DNA from: Candidatus Peribacteraceae bacterium
GTDB lineage: Bacteria; Patescibacteriota; Gracilibacteria; Peribacterales; Peribacteraceae
Assembly: GCA_028717505.1 (NCBI GenBank)
Contig: JAQUNQ010000002.1
Span: 1 to 26,408, forward strand
Direction of reading: 5' to 3'
DNA: 26,408 nucleotides
Part shown: positions 7,058 through 14,342 of the stretch, piece by piece
Layout: each line of letters begins with the position of its first letter
How positions within the stretch are numbered: the stretch's first letter is position 1
The notes under the pieces: generated by a model
The model's input: the letters and a program-made list of their open reading frames with translations, nothing else
Told to the model about the DNA's origin: nothing
Databases searched by the model: none
Position numbers and translations under genes: made by a program

Positions 7058-8755
7058 TCACATGCGCTCAGGCACGCGGAGCGTGAGGAGCCCCGCGCCG
7101 GTCTGGAGCACGCGGGCGGTGAGGGCCGTGAGGGAGAGACGGAGCGAGCGAATGGACTCCTCCGCTTTCAGGATAGGCTCTGCGTTATAGAACGCGTTGA
7201 AGACCTGGCAGAGCGTGTAGAGGTGATTGGTGAGTGTGTGCGGCATGCGGTGCACGCAGGCCTCCTCGAGGACGCCCGGGAACGCGAGGAGCGCATGGAC
7301 GAGGGCGCGCTCATGCGGGGTCATCCCTGCGGACGACGTGGGGAGCGCGCCGGGTGCCCCGCCAGCCTTGCGGAGGACCGACCGGGCACGGGCATGTGTG
7401 TACTGCAGATACGGCGCACTGTTGCCTTCGAAGCTGAGCATCCGATCCCAGTCGAAGATGATGTCCATCTTCCGGTTCTGGCTGAGGATGCCGTACGCGA
7501 TCGCGCCGGTCCCCATCATCTCGGCGAGTCCCGCGGGATCGTCCGTCAGGATTGTGTCTTTCCTCTCCGCGATGATGGCTGCCGCCCGCCGTACCGCTTC
7601 ATCGAAGAGCTGTTCCATGCGAATGGACGTGCCCTTCCTCGTGCTCATCGAGGCATCCGCGAAGCGCATCCGCCCGAAGACGGTGTGCTCGAACTCCGGC
7701 ATGTCCCACCCGAGCAAGCGGCACGTCGCGAGGAGCTGCTTGAAATGGAGACTCTGCGCGACGTCGACAACGTAGTAGAGAGCGGAGGGATGATAGGTAT
7801 CGATGCGATAGCGGATCATCGCGAGATCTCGCGTGGCATAGAGCGTCGATCCGTCCGACTTCCGCACGAGGAGCGGCGGGAGGCCCGTGTCCTCCGCAAA
7901 CTGGACAATGAGTGCCCCCTTCTCCCCCTCCGTGAACACGCCCTTCCGGACGCCCTCCTCCAAAACAGGAGCCATCTTGTCTTCGTAGAAGCTCTCCCCC
8001 GTCACCACGTCGGGGTGCACGTGCAGCCGCGCGTACAGCGCATCGAGTGCGGCATAAGAGGTGTCGACGACGTGTTTCCAGAAGGCCCGCAGCTCCTTGT
8101 CCCCCGCCTCCAGCTTCGCGAAGGCCTCGCGCGCCTCGTCCTCCAGCGCCGGCTTCTTCTCCGCCTCTTTGTGGAAGCGCACGTAGAGAGCGAGCAATTC
8201 TTCGACGGTGGACGCGCCGGACTTCTTCTTCCCCCATAGGCGGTTGGCCACCGCGAGTTTCCCGAACTGCGTCCCCCAGTCCCCGGGATACGTCCACCCT
8301 ATGGTGCGCACGCCTCTGTGCTTGTAAATGTTGATGATCACCTGCCCGATGATGTGGGAACCGAGATGATGCGCCCCGAGGGGCTTGGCGATATTGGGAC
8401 CGCAGTAGTCGACGATCACAGGCGGATCTTTTTCATTGATCGGCCGAGCCGTGAGCGCCTCCTGTGTTCCGAGGAGGAGCTTCAGCAGGGCGGAAGGTTG
8501 CAACGTCACATTGACGTACCCCACCCCCGCGACTTCCGCCCGCTCCACATCAGGGAGCCCCTGCAGAACGGAGAGAAGCGCCTGCGCAATCTCTTTCGGA
8601 GGGACCCCAGCCGCTTTCGCCGCCTGCAGGGCGACGGGCGTCGCAAAATCCGCCTGCTCCTGCTGAGGGGGATTGCGCCATTCGACCGCTACGTTCGTGA
8701 GCTTGTAGCGCTCCTTGAGGAGTGAGTGAACCTGTGTTGTAAGTCGCTCGAGCAT
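7058..8755 (-). CDS. argS: Arginyl-tRNA synthetase
   Basis: This is a class I aminoacyl-tRNA synthetase that charges tRNA-Arg. The chosen ATG at 8755 gives 565 residues, normal for ArgRS; an upstream in-frame ATG at 8806 would add 17 residues translated from AT-rich, promoter-like DNA. Visible motifs are the N-terminal additional domain, the HIGH region as PNIAKPLGAHHLGS (about residues 120-133), the KMSKS-equivalent MSTRKGTSI, and the ArgRS-specific YLQYTHARARSVLRK in the anticodon-binding domain. A GGAGG lies 16 bases before this ATG, too far to be ideal; the codon just before is GTG and could also start. The lipoprotein gene follows after 33 bases. The stop codon is followed by CGG and a run of seven T. 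Confidence 0.96.
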   Translation of the reverse strand: MLERLTTQVHSLLKERYKLTNVAVEWRNPPQQEQADFATPVALQAAKAAGVPPKEIAQALLSVLQGLPDVERAEVAGVGYVNVTLQPSALLKLLLGTQEALTARPINEKDPPVIVDYCGPNIAKPLGAHHLGSHIIGQVIINIYKHRGVRTIGWTYPGDWGTQFGKLAVANRLWGKKKSGASTVEELLALYVRFHKEAEKKPALEDEAREAFAKLEAGDKELRAFWKHVVDTSYAALDALYARLHVHPDVVTGESFYEDKMAPVLEEGVRKGVFTEGEKGALIVQFAEDTGLPPLLVRKSDGSTLYATRDLAMIRYRIDTYHPSALYYVVDVAQSLHFKQLLATCRLLGWDMPEFEHTVFGRMRFADASMSTRKGTSIRMEQLFDEAVRRAAAIIAERKDTILTDDPAGLAEMMGTGAIAYGILSQNRKMDIIFDWDRMLSFEGNSAPYLQYTHARARSVLRKAGGAPGALPTSSAGMTPHERALVHALLAFPGVLEEACVHRMPHTLTNHLYTLCQVFNAFYNAEPILKAEESIRSLRLSLTALTARVLQTGAGLLTLRVPERM

Positions 8756-9019
8756 CACGTGAAATGAATAGCCTCCTTCCCTATCAAAAAAATCGACTAT
8801 GAACAAAAGTAATACTCAGAAGGCAGCGCTAAATGTAGCACTCAAATTGACACTGACTACTTGAAAACAAAATTTGATCTTGCTCAAAAAAACTCTTCAT
8901 GTTTTGAACACAAAATGTGTGCATATTCAGAACCTCTTCCACCCTGTTCTCATTTTCTGAACACCAGAGAAACGGCGAGCAACATTGTTCTACAGCATGA
9001 AAACCGATACAATGGCTTC
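8756..9019. other. AT-rich divergent promoter region with GAAC/GTTC elements
   Basis: This 264-base spacer between argS (-) and the coiled-coil lipoprotein gene (+) is far richer in A and T than its surroundings. GAAC or GTTC recurs about six times (for example near 8797, 8902, 8930, 8945, 8958 and 8987), partly as TTTTGAACAC and TTTCTGAACACC. A small hairpin TTTTG-AACA-CAAAA starts near 8900. The reading frame that continues upstream of 9020 through this region is judged non-coding. Confidence 0.4.
8985..9013 (+). promoter_or_regulatory. Promoter of coiled-coil lipoprotein gene, predicted leaderless
   Basis: TTGTTC, 17 bases, TACAAT. Seven bases after the -10 box is position 9020, the first base of the in-frame GTG start. 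Confidence 0.65.
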
Positions 9020-9844
9020 GTGAAACACCGCTGGGCTCTTCTCCTCCTCTGCACGCTCGTTCTTGGAAGCTGCGGGAAGTCGGCTTCCCCCTCTGAAACT
9101 GCAGAGCCCACGAGTGCAGCGAAGACCGCTGCCGTTGGAACGGCCCTCTTCGGAATGGAGAAGACAAGGCAATCGCTTCCCAGTGCACCACTGGGGATCT
9201 TCTCGACGGTCTTCCTGAGTCAGGGGCTCTTCCTTCCGACCCGCTCCGCCCTCGAGGGAATCGAATCCCTCCTCTCCGGCCTCTCAGAGGAGACAATGCC
9301 AAATACTGAGGATGCCTATGCGCTCCTGGAGAGCCTCGGCAGCATCGTCAGCATCAACCTCATCGATACACTGAACCGGAGCAGCGACCGGGCGGAGACA
9401 CTCAACCGCTACGTGGAAGCGCTCGGGAACGCCACGACGCAGGCAGAGGAGCAAGTCACGGCACTGACAGAACTGAAAACGACTCTCAAGGAGGAGCGGG
9501 ACGCGCAACGCACGACGGTGCGGAACCTCCAGCGAACGATCTCCAAGGCGCTTGCGGACAAGGATTATTCCCTCGCCGGGAGCACGCAGAAGGAACTCAG
9601 CGAAGCGGAGAGTACCCTCGCCGAGACGGAGACGAAGGAGAAGCAGAACAACGATCTCCTCTCCCGACTCAAGGACCTCGTCGGAACAGCGAAGGAGCGC
9701 CAGAAAGCCATTGAAGAGAACCGCGAAATCCTCCTCTCCGGCCTCAAGATCACGGATGTTCCGGGCCTCGAGGATCTTGGCATCTTCGGCTCGAAGGCTT
9801 CCGGCACACAGGAGAAAAACAGTGCAACCGATAGCCTCTTCTGA
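9020..9844 (+). CDS. Coiled-coil lipoprotein
   Basis: With the GTG start at 9020 the product is 274 residues. It begins MKHRW, followed by a leucine-rich core and the lipobox LGSC (Cys18), a textbook lipoprotein signal. Residues 115-250 are long, charged, heptad-rich helices (TTQAEEQVTALTELKTTLKEE and onward), predicting an extended coiled coil. No enzyme motif is visible. The GTG start is chosen because a -35/-10 pair places the transcription start exactly there and because the lipoprotein signal begins at this point; an open frame extends upstream to 8861 but would put promoter DNA inside the gene. A VirB4-like ATPase gene follows 87 bases downstream with its own promoter, so a link with that machinery is possible but unproven. 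Confidence 0.75.
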   Translation: MKHRWALLLLCTLVLGSCGKSASPSETAEPTSAAKTAAVGTALFGMEKTRQSLPSAPLGIFSTVFLSQGLFLPTRSALEGIESLLSGLSEETMPNTEDAYALLESLGSIVSINLIDTLNRSSDRAETLNRYVEALGNATTQAEEQVTALTELKTTLKEERDAQRTTVRNLQRTISKALADKDYSLAGSTQKELSEAESTLAETETKEKQNNDLLSRLKDLVGTAKERQKAIEENREILLSGLKITDVPGLEDLGIFGSKASGTQEKNSATDSLF

Positions 9845-9891
9845 GAGAGGAATACTGGGGAAATGCGGCCCCGGAACACGAAAGTGGAATA

Positions 9892-9920
9892 TTGCAGGAA
9901 AAGGCTATTTCTGCTAAAAT
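9892..9920 (+). promoter_or_regulatory. Promoter of VirB4-like gene
   Basis: TTGCAG, 17 bases, TAAAAT. The predicted start lies about 5 bases before the ATG at 9932. AAAGGA at 9922-9927 resembles a weak Shine-Dalgarno sequence but would be mostly lost if transcription starts where predicted. Confidence 0.6.
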
Positions 9921-9931
9921 AAAAGGATTTT

Positions 9932-12010
9932 ATGGCATCGACTGCCGTGCCATCTCCGGCGAACCGTGCCAGTAGGAGGGCCCTCCTGCTCACTGCTATC
10001 GATGAGCTCCTCGGAGTCCAGCTCACGGAGGAGGAACTCATGCGGGCACGGGGGGAGACGGACGACCGCGAACTCACCGCCGAGGAGCGTGATGCCTTGC
10101 GACATTACGAGGAGGGACTGCAGAAGACCCTCGACCTCATCGCCCCTGCCGGCATGGAAGTGAAGCGCGATGAGCTCATTCTCAATGACCTCCATGCGCG
10201 GACGCTCTACACCTACAACTGGCCGAACTACATCTACCCGAACTGGCTCACCGATACGGTGAACTTCGACGCGCAGATGGAAATCTCGCACTTCATCTAC
10301 CCCGCGAGCAACAAAGTCATCATGAAGATGCTCCGGAAGAAAGTGGCGGAGATGCGCTCCAGTATCCGCATGCTCGAGCAACGCGGCATCGTCCGCGACC
10401 CGGCACTGGAAGCCGCCCTGCAGGATGCCGAAGAGCTCCGCGACCTCCTTGCGCGCGGACGGGAGAAACTCTTCCAATTCGGGATGTATATCACCATCTA
10501 CGCGGAGGACACGGAGAAGCTCAAGAAGTTGCAGACGGACCTCGAATCCATCCTCGGCGGGAAGCTCATCCTCACGAAACCCGCCATGTTCCAGATGGAG
10601 CACGGTTGGATCTCCACGTTGCCGGTCTGCGTCGACGAGCTCGAAATCAACCGCAATATGAACACGTCGCCGCTCGCAACGAGCTTCCCCTTCTCGAGCC
10701 CCGACCTCACCGACGACCACGGCATCCTCTACGGCATCAACCGCCACAATGACAGCCTCGTCATCTTCGATCGCTTCGACCTGCCGAACGCCAATGCGAC
10801 AGTCTTCGCCACCTCCGGCGCCGGAAAATCCTTCACCGTGAAGCTCGAGATCCTCCGGGCGCTCATGTTCGGGACGGATGTCTTCGTCATCGACCCGGAA
10901 AATGAGTACGTGGAACTCTGCAAGACCGTCGGCGGGACCTTCATCCCCATCTCCCTGCAAACCTCGAACCGCATCAACCCCTTCGACCTCCCCCGTGCCA
11001 TCCGCGGCGAGGAGGCGGCCACCGGCGAGGTGCTCCGCGCCGCCGCCATCACGCTGCACGGGCTCTTCAAGCTCATGCTCGGCACCCTCACACCGGCGGA
11101 GGACGGTATCCTCGACAAGGCGATCCTCGACACGTACGCCCTCAAGGGCATCACCCTGCAGGAGGAGCACCCCGAAGCGAAGGAACCGCCGACCCTCGGC
11201 GATCTCGTGGACGTGCTCATGACGACGGAAGGGGGCGAGAACATGGCCCAGACCCTGAAGAAGTACTCCGAGGGAAGCTACGCCGGCCTCTTCGACCAGC
11301 CGACGAACGTGGAGCTCAATAACCAGATGGTCGTTTTCCAGATCCGCGACCTCGAGGACCAGCTCCGGCCCATCGCGATGTACATCGTCCTGAACTTCCT
11401 CTGGAACCGCGTGCGCACCGACTTCAAGCGGCGCTTCCTCGTCATCGACGAGGCGTGGAACCTCATGCAGCACGAGGACTCCGCGCGCTTCCTCTATGGC
11501 CTCATCAAGCGCGCGCGCAAGTACTACCTCGGCGTCACCACCATCACGCAGGACATCGAGGACTTCGTGAACTCGCCCTACGGGAAGCCCATCATCACGA
11601 ATGCCGCACTCCAGATCCTCCTGAAACAATCTGCCTCCGCCGTGGACAACCTCCAGAAGCTCTTCTACCTCACGGAAGGCGAGAAGTACCTTCTGCTCAA
11701 CTCCGACATCGGGCAGGGGCTCTTCTTCGCGGGCAACAAGCACGTCGCCATCCAGGTGGTCGCGAGCGATAAGGAGAAGGACATCATCACGACGAAGCCG
11801 GAGGAGGTACTCGCGAAGATGGAGCAGGTAAAAGAGGACCGTGCGGAACAGAGAGCAACGGAGGCACGGGAAAACGCAACAGAGGCACAAGCTCTCGCAG
11901 ACGCGCAGGCAGCCGCTGATGCCGCCGTGATGAGCGCATCACCGCAGGAGGAGCCTCCTACGCAGGAGGAGCCTCCTCTTCCACCACCTTCCAGCGCACC
12001 TCAGGCTTGA
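9932..12010 (+). CDS. VirB4/TraC-like conjugation or type IV secretion ATPase
   Basis: The 692-residue protein matches VirB4/TraC ATPases, the cytoplasmic motor of type IV secretion and related pilus systems. An N-terminal domain (about 60-260) precedes the motor. Walker A is ATSGAGKS at 293-300 (Lys299), followed by VIDPENEY at 319-326. Walker B is FLVIDEAW at 502-509, and GVTTITQD at 534-541 is also typical. The C-terminal 70 residues are low-complexity (Ala/Glu, then Glu/Pro) and are partly encoded by an 18-base tandem repeat. The gene end overlaps the convergent NrnA-like gene by 53 bases. No VirB6, B8, B9 or B10 homologue is seen in the window; three pilin-like genes lie 6 kb away. A role in a surface pilus or DNA-uptake machine is inferred. 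Confidence 0.85.
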   Translation: MASTAVPSPANRASRRALLLTAIDELLGVQLTEEELMRARGETDDRELTAEERDALRHYEEGLQKTLDLIAPAGMEVKRDELILNDLHARTLYTYNWPNYIYPNWLTDTVNFDAQMEISHFIYPASNKVIMKMLRKKVAEMRSSIRMLEQRGIVRDPALEAALQDAEELRDLLARGREKLFQFGMYITIYAEDTEKLKKLQTDLESILGGKLILTKPAMFQMEHGWISTLPVCVDELEINRNMNTSPLATSFPFSSPDLTDDHGILYGINRHNDSLVIFDRFDLPNANATVFATSGAGKSFTVKLEILRALMFGTDVFVIDPENEYVELCKTVGGTFIPISLQTSNRINPFDLPRAIRGEEAATGEVLRAAAITLHGLFKLMLGTLTPAEDGILDKAILDTYALKGITLQEEHPEAKEPPTLGDLVDVLMTTEGGENMAQTLKKYSEGSYAGLFDQPTNVELNNQMVVFQIRDLEDQLRPIAMYIVLNFLWNRVRTDFKRRFLVIDEAWNLMQHEDSARFLYGLIKRARKYYLGVTTITQDIEDFVNSPYGKPIITNAALQILLKQSASAVDNLQKLFYLTEGEKYLLLNSDIGQGLFFAGNKHVAIQVVASDKEKDIITTKPEEVLAKMEQVKEDRAEQRATEARENATEAQALADAQAAADAAVMSASPQEEPPTQEEPPLPPPSSAPQA
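11943..11977 (+). repeat. 18-base tandem duplication at the VirB4 C-terminus
   Basis: CGCAGGAGGAGCCTCCT is present twice with period 18, encoding QEEPPT/QEEPPL. Each unit contains the inverted repeat AGGAG/CTCCT. It spans the zone where the VirB4-like and NrnA-like genes overlap tail to tail. Confidence 0.85.
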
Positions 12011-12944
12011 GGTGACCCTTCAGGGAGAAACCCGCCGCCTTCCGATGCCCACCACCGCTGAAGGTGCTGGCCATCTTTGCCACATCCACGTCATCCCGGA
12101 GGGTCCGGAGTGACCCTTTCACCGTGTCCCCGCGCTCGGAGAGGATGAGGGAGAAACGCATGCCCGGCACGGCGTTCACGTAGTCGATGGCACCCGTGAG
12201 CTCCGAGTGATCCGCTCCCGTCGCGCGGAAATCCGCCTCGCGGACCGCGGAGATCGCCCCGCCCTCCTCCGTGAGCTCGATCTTCTCGAGCACCCGCCCC
12301 CAGAGCTTCAACGTGGAGAGTTTCGCCGTGCGGAAGACCGCCTGCACGATCTCCTGCCGCCGCGCGCCCGCGCGCAGCAGCCGCGCGACGGTCCGGTAGA
12401 CCGTCGAGGACGTATTGCTGTGGAGGAGCCCTCCCGTATCGGTGTAGACGCCCGTGAGGAGACATGTCGCGATATCGCCATCGATGTCCCACGCGACGGC
12501 ATCGGCGAAGGCCGCGACGATCTCGCAAGAGGAAGCCGCCTGCGGGTCCACGAGATTCACAGTGCCGAAGAGAGGATTCGCCGGATGGTGATCGATATTC
12601 AGGGTGGGAATGGTCCCGTCGAAGAGGGCGGGATGCGAATCCAGCATGTCCGTGAGCTTGGGCTCCGCACAATCGAGGAAAATCGCCCGATCCCCTTCCG
12701 CGAGGAGTGGCGGCCCCTGCACGCGGAGTGCTGCGGAGAGGAAGTGGAACATGGACGGGACGTGCCCATCCACGCAGTGGAAGGAAACCGGCGTGTCCGG
12801 GAAGTGCCTCTCGAGGAGGAGCCCCAGGCCGAGAAGCGCGCCTACGGCATCCCCGTCCGGATTGCGGTGGCAGATGCAGACGAAGCGCCGCGCTGGAGAG
12901 AGAAGATCACGTGCCCGGAATGCATCCTGCGTCGAAATGGCCAT
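11958..12944 (-). CDS. nrnA: DHH-family phosphoesterase, NrnA-like
   Basis: With the ATG at 12944 the protein has 328 residues. The N-terminal DHH domain shows CHRNPDGDAVGA, the second metal motif IFLDCAEP and the DHH motif in LNIDHHPAN. The C-terminal DHHA1 domain ends in the GGGHRKAAG substrate-binding motif. NrnA-type enzymes degrade oligoribonucleotides of a few bases and can dephosphorylate pAp; some relatives cleave cyclic dinucleotides. It lies downstream of rbfA on the same strand, a common bacterial arrangement. The start at 12944, rather than the longer frame to 12983, is favoured by a TACACT -10 box 9 bases upstream. The last 53 bases overlap the convergent VirB4-like gene, encoding a Glu/Pro-rich tail. 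Confidence 0.85.
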   Translation of the reverse strand: MAISTQDAFRARDLLSPARRFVCICHRNPDGDAVGALLGLGLLLERHFPDTPVSFHCVDGHVPSMFHFLSAALRVQGPPLLAEGDRAIFLDCAEPKLTDMLDSHPALFDGTIPTLNIDHHPANPLFGTVNLVDPQAASSCEIVAAFADAVAWDIDGDIATCLLTGVYTDTGGLLHSNTSSTVYRTVARLLRAGARRQEIVQAVFRTAKLSTLKLWGRVLEKIELTEEGGAISAVREADFRATGADHSELTGAIDYVNAVPGMRFSLILSERGDTVKGSLRTLRDDVDVAKMASTFSGGGHRKAAGFSLKGHLKPEVRWKVVEEEAPPA

Positions 12945-12953
12945 AAGGGGCGG

Positions 12954-12983
12954 AGTGTAGGTCGAATGCAATCTCCCGGGCAA
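12954..12983 (-). promoter_or_regulatory. Promoter of nrnA-like gene
   Basis: On the minus strand TTGCCC, 18 bases, TACACT. The predicted start is about 3 bases before the ATG at 12944. Confidence 0.5.
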
Positions 12984-13060
12984 CCCCCTTTCAGTTGCAA
13001 AGAAAAGTGACTGTCATTTGGCAAATAAATGCGCACTCGATTGCACACTCCCCTCTCCTC

Positions 13061-13381
13061 TTATTCCGATCCCTCCAACAATGCATCGATGCGCATCCCC
13101 CGCTGCGTCCGCTCATCGACGCGGAAGCGGATCTTCGGCACACGGAACATCTGGAGCTCCGCTCCGAGCGCGCTCTGCAGACCCTTCGCCTGCGATTCCA
13201 GGAAGGACATAGCCTCCTCAATGTGCCCGAGCGCGCTCACATAGCACGTGGCATAGCTGAAATCCGCCGAGACCTCGATCTCCGTGAGGGAAACGATACC
13301 ACAGGTGGGCGGACACTGTGGCAGAACCCGCGCGACAACGCCGCGCACGACGGAGGCGATCATGGCGGGACGCTTCTTCAT
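13061..13381 (-). CDS. rbfA: Ribosome-binding factor A
   Basis: The 106-residue protein matches RbfA, which binds the 30S subunit and helps mature the 5' end of 16S rRNA. Typical features are the conserved beginning (VRGVVARVL in place of the usual REI...IL helix), ITEIEVSAD-like LTEIEVSADFSYATCYVS in the centre, the alpha-helical segment, and the C-terminal RVPKIRFRVDE (family RxxPxLxFxxD). Its length is usual for the family without the C-terminal extension. The ATG lies 7 bases after a TACACT -10 box that is half of a palindrome shared with the divergent fmt gene, so a leaderless mRNA is predicted. nrnA follows downstream. Confidence 0.9.
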   Translation of the reverse strand: MKKRPAMIASVVRGVVARVLPQCPPTCGIVSLTEIEVSADFSYATCYVSALGHIEEAMSFLESQAKGLQSALGAELQMFRVPKIRFRVDERTQRGMRIDALLEGSE

Positions 13382-13388
13382 GCTCTGA

Positions 13389-13398
13389 AGTGTACACT
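13389..13398. promoter_or_regulatory. Palindromic back-to-back -10 box between rbfA and fmt
   Basis: AGTGTACACT is a perfect palindrome that presents TACACT on both strands, overlapping by two bases. Exactly 7 bases separate it from the rbfA ATG on one side and from the fmt GTG on the other. The -35 regions are poor on both sides. Confidence 0.6.
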
Positions 13399-13405
13399 AG
13401 AGTGC

Positions 13406-14290
13406 GTGAATCATCCTCTCTCCGTCGTCTTCTGCGGCACGCCGGACTTCGCCGTCCCGTCCCTACATGCCCTCCTCGCCGATCCGGCTTTCGCCGTAAA
13501 ACTCGTCATCACCCAGCCGGATAAACCCATGGGACGTCATCACACCCTGACACCATCACCGGTGAAAGTTCTCGCAGAACAGAAAGGAATCCCCCTCTGG
13601 CAACCAGATGACATCAATACTCAAAGCTCAAAGCTCAAAGCTCAAAGCTCACCCTTCGACTTCCTCGTCGTGGTCGCCTACGGACAAATCCTCTCCCCCG
13701 CAATCCTCGCACTCCCCCGGATCGCTCCGGTCAATCTCCATCCCTCTCTCCTCCCCCGCTGGCGTGGCGCCTCCCCCATCCATCACGCGCTCCTCGCGGG
13801 GGATGCCGAAACCGGCGTGACCATTCAGCAGATGGCGGAGGCCCTCGATGCCGGACCGATCCTCGCGCAGGAGCGCCTCCCCCTGCGCCCGACGGAAACC
13901 TATGCCTCGCTCCGGCAGACGCTCGCGGAGAAAGGCGCATCTCTCCTCATCAGAACGCTGAAGAATCCTCTGCACCCGGTCCCGCAGGAGACGGGCAGCG
14001 TCACGCTCTGCAACAAGCTCACGCGCCGGGACGGCGAGGCGGACCCCGGGCGGATGACCGCGGAGGAGATCGACCGCAGAGTACGTGCCCTGAACCCATG
14101 GCCGGGTGTCACGTGCCCGATCCAGGGCATGACCATGAAGCTCCTCAGGACTTCCCTCAAGGAAAAGCCCGATACCCTTCCGCTCTCCTGCGCAAAGGGC
14201 ACGACGCTCTTCATCACAGAGCTCCAGCCACCGAGCGGCAAACCCATGAGCGGAGCAGCTTGGATGCGCGGACACACGAGACCACGCTGA
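13406..14290 (+). CDS. fmt: Methionyl-tRNA formyltransferase
   Basis: The 294-residue enzyme formylates Met-tRNA-fMet using 10-formyl-tetrahydrofolate. The start VVFCGTPDFAVPSL, the loop QPDKPMGR, VVVAYGQIL, the active-site segment NLHPSLLPRWRGASPI (Asn and His of the active site) and LDAGPI (catalytic Asp) are all present; the C-terminal domain is shorter than in E. coli. The GTG at 13406 is chosen because family members start just before this VVF strand and because a -10 box ends 7 bases upstream; an open frame continues to 12995 but runs through rbfA. A CTCAAAG tandem tract encodes QSSKLKAQSS around residues 73-82, between the SPVKVLAE helix and the next strand. This replaces normal sequence in a catalytic housekeeping enzyme. 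Confidence 0.95.
   Translation: MNHPLSVVFCGTPDFAVPSLHALLADPAFAVKLVITQPDKPMGRHHTLTPSPVKVLAEQKGIPLWQPDDINTQSSKLKAQSSPFDFLVVVAYGQILSPAILALPRIAPVNLHPSLLPRWRGASPIHHALLAGDAETGVTIQQMAEALDAGPILAQERLPLRPTETYASLRQTLAEKGASLLIRTLKNPLHPVPQETGSVTLCNKLTRRDGEADPGRMTAEEIDRRVRALNPWPGVTCPIQGMTMKLLRTSLKEKPDTLPLSCAKGTTLFITELQPPSGKPMSGAAWMRGHTRPR
13620..13651 (+). repeat. CTCAAAG heptanucleotide tract (4.6 copies)
   Basis: Four perfect CTCAAAG units plus CTCA, in frame within fmt. The tract is 32 bases, the same length as the CCCTACG tracts at 873 and 22553. Its complement contains TGA, so it is open in this orientation only. Confidence 0.95.
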
Positions 14291-14326
14291 AACAAAATCT
14301 CAAGTGCACTCCGCCCTCCGCCACAA

Positions 14327-14332
14327 CATACT
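14327..14332 (+). promoter_or_regulatory. -10 box of the SLH surface-protein gene
   Basis: CATACT ends 10 bases before the ATG at 14343, predicting a leader of about 3 bases. No clear -35 is seen. Confidence 0.4.
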
Positions 14333-14342
14333 GTGAGCCCTC

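Noticed and set aside
6785..8239. Plus-strand open frame opposite argS and the SH3b lipoprotein gene
   Set aside because: It spans two genuine minus-strand genes and their spacer; no recognisable domain.
9914..11890. Long minus-strand open frame opposite the VirB4-like gene
   Set aside because: A shadow frame of the VirB4-like gene, low-complexity and without motifs.
12207..13010. Plus-strand open frame opposite the NrnA-like gene
   Set aside because: A shadow frame with Arg/Glu-rich composition; the DHH and DHHA1 motifs are on the other strand.
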